From positions 1 to 48,157 of the forward strand of contig JAYVCI010000037.1 in the NCBI GenBank assembly GCA_043750035.1: 48,157 nucleotides of DNA. The letters are read 5' to 3'. Of the stretch, positions 43,827-48,157 are shown piece after piece. The notes below the pieces were generated by a model that worked only from the letters and a program-made list of their open reading frames with translations, ran no database searches and had not been told where the DNA came from. A program made the translations under genes and the position numbers. Source of the DNA: CANJUD01 sp043750035. Its GTDB lineage: Bacteria; Bacteroidota; Bacteroidia; UKL13-3. The first letter of the stretch is position 1. Every line of letters starts with the position of its first letter.

Positions 43827-45326
43827 ATGGCTACACTGTCAAATCAAAAACATTATACCATTGATGAATTGGGTCAGTTACTTGCAGCAAAAGAGCAGCA
43901 TCAGCTAAGCCCTAAGACCACTGAGGCAATAGAGCATTGCCATCGGTTTCTGCAACAAAAAATTGCCAAGCCTGGTGCAGTGTTTTATGGTATCAATACT
44001 GGCTTTGGCTCTTTGTGCGATTCCGTTATTGACAGCAACCAACTGGAACAATTACAAACAAATTTGCTCCGCTCACATGCTTGTGGTACGGGCAATAGCG
44101 TCCCAAATGAAGTGGTTCGTGCCATGTTATTGTTAAAGGTTTTGGGCCTGGGCAAAGGCTACTCAGGTGTGCAACCGCAAACGGTTCAAAGGCTCTTAGA
44201 TTTTTTCAACCATCATATATATCCAATCGTTTATGAACAGGGCAGCCTAGGTGCATCGGGCGATTTGGCTCCTTTGGCACATTTGTGTTTGCCATTATTG
44301 GGCGAAGGAGAAGTTGAATACCATAATAAAATAGAAGCTGCATCTGATGTGATAGCTATCGGATCAAAATCTTTATTCGAACCTATTATACTTGGACCCA
44401 AAGAAGGGTTGGCTTTAATAAACGGAACCCAGTTTATGAGTGGTTATGGAACTATTATATTATTGAAAGCTGCCAAACTTATAGAAGCCGCCACAGCTAT
44501 TGCAGCCCTAAGTGCCGAGGCTTTTGCTTGTCGTTATGACGCATTCGATTCATTGGTGCATAACATCCGTCCGCATTTGGGGCAAGTTACCGAGGCACAA
44601 CAATTTTTAAAATGGATAGCTGGAAGTGCTTTTGCCGCTGAAACAAAACCCCAGGTGCAAGACCCCTATTCATTCCGTTGTATCCCACAAGTGCATGGTG
44701 CCACCCGTGGGGCATTTGCACATGTGTGCAGTGTGTTCGAAACGGAGGTTAATGCGGTGAGTGACAATCCCAATATTTTTGCCGATGAAGATCGTATTAT
44801 ATCAGGCGGAAATTTTCATGGGCAACCCTTGGCACTTGCATTAGATTATTTAAAAATTGCAATGCATGAATTGGGAAATATATCTGAACGCAGAACCTAT
44901 CAACTGGTATCGGGTTTACGCGGATTGCCGCCATTCCTAGCCCCCAATGCAGGCGTAAATTCGGGGTTTATGATACCACAATATACCGCCGCAAGTATTG
45001 TAAGCAAAAACAAACAACTATGCACCCCCGCAAGTGCTGATAGCATCGTGAGCAGCAACGGGCAAGAAGACCATGTGAGCATGGGTGCAAATGCTGCGGT
45101 GCAAGCTTATGAAGTAGTAAATAATCTACAACAAATTTTAGCTATAGAATTGATGACAGCCGCTCAAGCTTTCGAGTTCCGCAGACCGAAAAAAACATCA
45201 GAAAAATTAGAAAACTTATATCATACTTTCCGCAACGAGGTGCCGTTTATCGAACAAGATATATATATGCATCCGATGCTCATCGCTTCAAATAATTTTA
45301 TTAATGGATACAGATTTAACCAATAA
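43827..45326 (+). CDS. hutH: Histidine ammonia-lyase
   Basis: 499 residues from the ATG at 43827. The open frame runs 48 codons further up, but that part is translation of the dispersed repeat and is rejected. HutH deaminates histidine to urocanate through the MIO prosthetic group formed from Ala143-Ser144-Gly145, seen in LGASGDLAPLAH. The substrate-selecting pair in NLLRSHACGTG is Ser83-His84, the histidine type rather than the HL or FL pairs of tyrosine and phenylalanine lyases. Other hut genes are not in the window. A near-consensus -7 box (CAACTTTGC, 43815-43823) ends four bases before the ATG. The 3' end overlaps era by 23 bp. Confidence 0.93.
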   Translation: MATLSNQKHYTIDELGQLLAAKEQHQLSPKTTEAIEHCHRFLQQKIAKPGAVFYGINTGFGSLCDSVIDSNQLEQLQTNLLRSHACGTGNSVPNEVVRAMLLLKVLGLGKGYSGVQPQTVQRLLDFFNHHIYPIVYEQGSLGASGDLAPLAHLCLPLLGEGEVEYHNKIEAASDVIAIGSKSLFEPIILGPKEGLALINGTQFMSGYGTIILLKAAKLIEAATAIAALSAEAFACRYDAFDSLVHNIRPHLGQVTEAQQFLKWIAGSAFAAETKPQVQDPYSFRCIPQVHGATRGAFAHVCSVFETEVNAVSDNPNIFADEDRIISGGNFHGQPLALALDYLKIAMHELGNISERRTYQLVSGLRGLPPFLAPNAGVNSGFMIPQYTAASIVSKNKQLCTPASADSIVSSNGQEDHVSMGANAAVQAYEVVNNLQQILAIELMTAAQAFEFRRPKKTSEKLENLYHTFRNEVPFIEQDIYMHPMLIASNNFINGYRFNQ

Positions 45327-46203
45327 AACACTCGCCCATTCGGGCTTTGTGAGTATCATAGGCAAGCCCAATGCGGGCAAATCTACTTTGCTCAATGCCA
45401 TACTGGGCGAACATCTTTCAATCGTTACGCACAAGGCACAAACCACACGCCATCGCATACAAGGTATATTAAGTGGCGACGATTATCAAATCGTTTTTTC
45501 TGATACACCAGGTACGTTAAAACCTGCACACAAACTGCATGAAAAAATGATGGGTTTTGTAAACGAAAGTTTTGCCGATGCCGATGTGTTTGTATATATG
45601 ATAGACTTGGCAGACGATTGGGAAGATGATGAGTTTGTACAAAAGCTAAAAAAGATGAAAACACCTGTGATAGCAGTGCTTAACAAAATGGATATAAGTA
45701 CACCCGAGGAAGTAAATGCACGCATGGAACAGGTAAAAGAGATATTAAATCCCAATCATATATTGGCCATTTCTGTCCTCAAAAAATTTAATGTAGACAC
45801 GCTGTTAGATTTGATAAAATCATTGCTTCCGGAAGGGCCTTATTATTATGATCCCGAACAACTCACCGACCGTTCTGAAAGATTTATTGCAGCCGAAATG
45901 ATACGTGAACAGATTATGACTGCGTATCAAGAAGAGGTTCCCTATAATGTAGAAGTGGTGATTGAAAGTTTTAAAGACCACCCCACCATATTAAAAATAG
46001 AAGCTACGATATATGTAATGCGTGACAGCCAAAAAGCGATATTAATTGGCAAGGGCGGACAGAAATTAAAAATAATCGGAAGCCGCTCCAGGCATACCAT
46101 GGAGAAGTTTTGGAAAAAGCAAGTATTCCTCCATACCTTTGTAAAAGTGAAAGAGAATTGGCGGAATGATGAGGGGCTGTTGAAACAGTTTGGATATGAG
46201 TAA
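45304..46203 (+). CDS. era: GTPase Era
   Basis: 299 residues, the normal length. Era binds 16S rRNA 3' end and assists 30S assembly. G1 is GKPNAGKST (20-28), G2 region KAQTTRHRIQGI, G3 DTPG, G4 NKMD, and the C-terminal KH domain has IGKGGQKLKIIGSRSR. The ATG at 45304 lies 23 bp inside hutH in another frame, so translation is probably coupled; this unrelated pairing looks accidental. No terminator separates them. Confidence 0.96.
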   Translation: MDTDLTNKTLAHSGFVSIIGKPNAGKSTLLNAILGEHLSIVTHKAQTTRHRIQGILSGDDYQIVFSDTPGTLKPAHKLHEKMMGFVNESFADADVFVYMIDLADDWEDDEFVQKLKKMKTPVIAVLNKMDISTPEEVNARMEQVKEILNPNHILAISVLKKFNVDTLLDLIKSLLPEGPYYYDPEQLTDRSERFIAAEMIREQIMTAYQEEVPYNVEVVIESFKDHPTILKIEATIYVMRDSQKAILIGKGGQKLKIIGSRSRHTMEKFWKKQVFLHTFVKVKENWRNDEGLLKQFGYE

Positions 46204-46521
46204 ATATTATATATATGTATTTGAATATATTGTTATACCGATACGGTATCTGTATTAGATTATGCTGAAAATAAAATATATCATTTTAAAATAATCCATT
46301 TTACTTTTTTAAAACAACCTCCTAAAAAAGATAGATTCATATATATATATGTGTAAGAGCAAATCGGGACTATCTTTAGGCGAAGCGGCATAGTTTTATT
46401 TCCCCGTTGTTGTTCTGCAAATGGTAAACTATATATGAAAATGCAAGGTATGTGGCCTGATAATGCGAGTAGTTGTTTTTAAATGGCGAGCAATATATAC
46501 TTTATACTAAAACCTAGGTAC

Positions 46522-46529
46522 TATATTTG
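46522..46529 (+). promoter_or_regulatory. -7 box for pyk
   Basis: TATATTTG followed by C, 14 nt before the ATG at 46544. The rest of the 340-bp gap 46204-46543 is AT-rich with TATATA runs (46206-46220 and 46338-46350); I see no gene or clear hairpin in it. Confidence 0.5.
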
Positions 46530-46543
46530 CAGCAATATAAATT

Positions 46544-47974
46544 ATGTCCAATATCAATTTCAATCGTACCAAAATAGTGGCCACGATAGGTCCAGCAACC
46601 AGCAGTTACGAGAATTTAACCAAACTTATCGAATCAGGTGCCAATGTGTGCCGCCTCAATTTTTCCCATGGTAGTTACGACGACCACCTAACGGTAATAC
46701 AAAACGTTCGCGATTACAACCACGCTACCCACAACAATATATGTATATTACTCGACCTGCAAGGGCCCAAGTTACGAGTGGGAGATATGGGGGTACACGG
46801 AGTTGAACTAATTGGCGGCACTAATCTTACTGTTACCAATCAACCCGTGATAGGCACTCCCCAAAAAATATATGTAAACCATATCAATCTTCCTTCCGAG
46901 GTAAAGCAAGGTGAGCATATTTTGCTCGATGATGGAAAGATACACCTTCAAGTAATATCAACAGATGGAATCAATAATATAGAAACCAAAGTTATATATG
47001 GTGGTTTGCTAACTTCCAAAAAAGGATTCAACCTGCCGCAGACCAATACGTCATTGCCATGCCTCACCGAAAAAGATTTGGCTGATCTGGATTTTGGATT
47101 GCAGCACAATATAGAATGGATTGGACTTTCCTTTGTTCGCAAAGCATCCGATATTATAGAATTAAAACAAATCATTGAAAGCAAAGGCAAAACAACCAGA
47201 GTGATTGCCAAAATAGAAAAACCTGAAGGTGTAAAAAACTTTGATGAAATTTTACAAGTAGCCGATGGTATTATGGTAGCTCGAGGAGACCTAGGCGTTG
47301 AGATGAAGATGGAAGAAGTTCCGGTTATACAAAAACATATCATACATAGTTGTATATTGGCTGGCAAACCTGTAATAGTAGCTACGCAAATGATGGAGAG
47401 CATGATCAAGAACCCCACACCCACACGTGCCGAAGTTAATGATATCGCCAACTCTGTTTTTGATGGAGCAGATGCTGTGATGCTGAGTGCAGAAACTTCG
47501 GTAGGTGCATACCCATTTGAGGCGGTGCAAAAGATGAGCGAAATAATTGCACAGGTAGAAAAAGAAAGTGAGGTATATTTCAAAGGCAAGAAACCCAGTG
47601 CTGATTCTCCACTTTTCCTAAGCGATGAAATATGTTTTACCGCTTGTCGCATGAGCGATCACTTGGGTGCAAAAGCTATTGTGGGTATGACCTATTCTGG
47701 ATATACAGGGTATAAAATTTCGAGTTTTCGCCCCAAAGCCAGTATATTTATTTTCACCAGCAATATACCCTTACTCAATACCCTTAGTTTGGTATGGGGT
47801 GTGCGGGGATTATATTATAATAAATACGAAAGTACTGACCAAACTTTCAACGATTTGATAGATATACTAAAGGCCAAAGGTTTTGTAGACTCGGGCGATA
47901 TAGTAATACATACAGCCAGTATGCCCATCCACGAAAAACAACGTACCAATGCAATTAAAGTAAGCACAGTATAA
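46544..47974 (+). CDS. pyk: Pyruvate kinase
   Basis: 476 residues, the usual short form without a C-terminal PEP-utiliser domain. It converts phosphoenolpyruvate and ADP to pyruvate and ATP. Motifs: TKIVATIGPATSS at the start, RLNFSHGSYDDH (nucleotide and phosphate site), the B-domain, IAKIEKPEGVKNFDEIL (catalytic Lys and Glu), ARGDLGVEM, and TPTRAEVNDIANSVFDGADAVMLSAETSVGAYP. The start follows a -7 box by 14 nt. Single-gene unit, then a repeat array and smpB. Confidence 0.97.
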   Translation: MSNINFNRTKIVATIGPATSSYENLTKLIESGANVCRLNFSHGSYDDHLTVIQNVRDYNHATHNNICILLDLQGPKLRVGDMGVHGVELIGGTNLTVTNQPVIGTPQKIYVNHINLPSEVKQGEHILLDDGKIHLQVISTDGINNIETKVIYGGLLTSKKGFNLPQTNTSLPCLTEKDLADLDFGLQHNIEWIGLSFVRKASDIIELKQIIESKGKTTRVIAKIEKPEGVKNFDEILQVADGIMVARGDLGVEMKMEEVPVIQKHIIHSCILAGKPVIVATQMMESMIKNPTPTRAEVNDIANSVFDGADAVMLSAETSVGAYPFEAVQKMSEIIAQVEKESEVYFKGKKPSADSPLFLSDEICFTACRMSDHLGAKAIVGMTYSGYTGYKISSFRPKASIFIFTSNIPLLNTLSLVWGVRGLYYNKYESTDQTFNDLIDILKAKGFVDSGDIVIHTASMPIHEKQRTNAIKVSTV

Positions 47975-47978
47975 TAGA

Positions 47979-48060
47979 GTCGTTAGTCTGCCAGTCGTTA
48001 GTGCCTCCCGATAGTTATCGGGACGACGTCAGCGACTAACGACTAACGACTAACGACTAA
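47979..48060. repeat. Heptamer array and palindrome between pyk and smpB
   Basis: Two inverted GTCGTTAGT units (47979-47987, 47994-48002), the palindrome CCCGATAGTTATCGGG (about 48008-48023), then about four direct TAACGAC units (48032-48060) that end at the smpB ATG. The inverted and direct units can pair, enclosing the palindrome. Confidence 0.75.
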
Positions 48061-48061
48061 A

Positions 48062-48157
48062 ATGATAATAAATCGCAAAGCAAAATTCGACTACGAGTTT
48101 ATCGATCGCTATAAGGCGGGAATGGTATTGTCGGGCACTGAGATAAAATCTATCCGT
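48062..48157 (+). CDS. smpB: SsrA-binding protein SmpB (partial, cut by window end)
   Basis: The first 32 codons only. The peptide has NRKAKFDYEF, then YKAGMVLSGTEIKSIR, the conserved SmpB start (N/K-K-A-x-x-x-Y-E/F ... G-I/M-V-L-x-G-T-E-I/V-K-S). SmpB escorts tmRNA to stalled ribosomes. The ATG is at 48062, directly at the end of a TAACGAC array. The rest of the gene lies outside the window. Confidence 0.85.
   Translation, partial: MIINRKAKFDYEFIDRYKAGMVLSGTEIKSIR

Overview
The window is a stretch of chromosome from a low-GC member of the Bacteroidota. Four things point there. (1) Type IX secretion signatures: a 1641-residue PKD protein with a gliding-motility/CHU_C type B C-terminus, and a 279-residue protein with a type A 'PNP' tail. 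(2) Promoter -7 boxes of the Bacteroidota form TAnnTTTG directly in front of many genes. (3) Bacteroidota-typical families: DUF6427, LuxE-domain acyltransferase, FucP-type MFS transporter, and an ECF sigma factor with a large membrane partner. (4) Intergenic regions full of short palindromic repeats. I see no rRNA, tRNA, insertion sequence, phage gene or CRISPR array. The class or genus cannot be fixed from this sequence.

Layout. 1-3204 (minus): sugar MFS transporter, anhydro-MurNAc kinase anmK and a small lipoprotein, a probable cell-wall sugar recycling cluster. 3632-5419 (plus): hppD and a small outer-membrane-type protein. 5682-7598 (minus): metK and tadA. 8060-10512 (plus): aspS with an unusual C-terminal tail, and a DUF1348 protein. 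10860-11270 (minus): a VOC protein. 11348-16944 (plus): a tight five-gene run (DUF6427 membrane protein, secreted TPR protein, DUF2461 protein, GT39-like membrane protein, RsmI-like methylase). 17160-18434 (minus): LuxE-type protein and a very acidic small protein. 18735-20132 (plus): Pit phosphate transporter. 20200-22683 (minus): priA. 23121-24626 (plus): nnr. 24960-30492 (minus): pseudouridine synthase with a tandem-repeat N-terminus, APC permease, then a candidate dual-membrane-spanning anti-sigma factor with its ECF sigma factor. 30843-32024 (plus): AAA/DUF4143 ATPase. 32219-38804 (minus): giant T9SS PKD protein with two small envelope proteins, and a small secreted protein. 38927-42271 (plus): mfd. 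42493-43332 (minus): T9SS type A cargo. 43827-48157 (plus): hutH, era, pyk and the first 32 codons of smpB.

The coding content is mostly housekeeping: translation (aspS, tadA, era, smpB, RluB-type), DNA repair and replication restart (mfd, priA), central metabolism (pyk, metK, nnr), aromatic amino acid and histidine catabolism (hppD, hutH), plus envelope and T9SS functions.

The least ordinary parts are three. First, a structured dispersed DNA element occurs twice (10564-10789 and 43521-43743), with compensatory stem changes and complementary conserved loops. Second, an ECF sigma factor is paired with a protein that appears to join a cytoplasmic anti-sigma segment, one membrane helix, a long disordered linker and a beta-barrel-like domain. 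Third, several small repeat families reach into genes: they supply stop codons (nnr, mfd), an N-terminal extension (TPR protein) and an in-frame Arg-Arg-Gly-Gly (anti-sigma gene).
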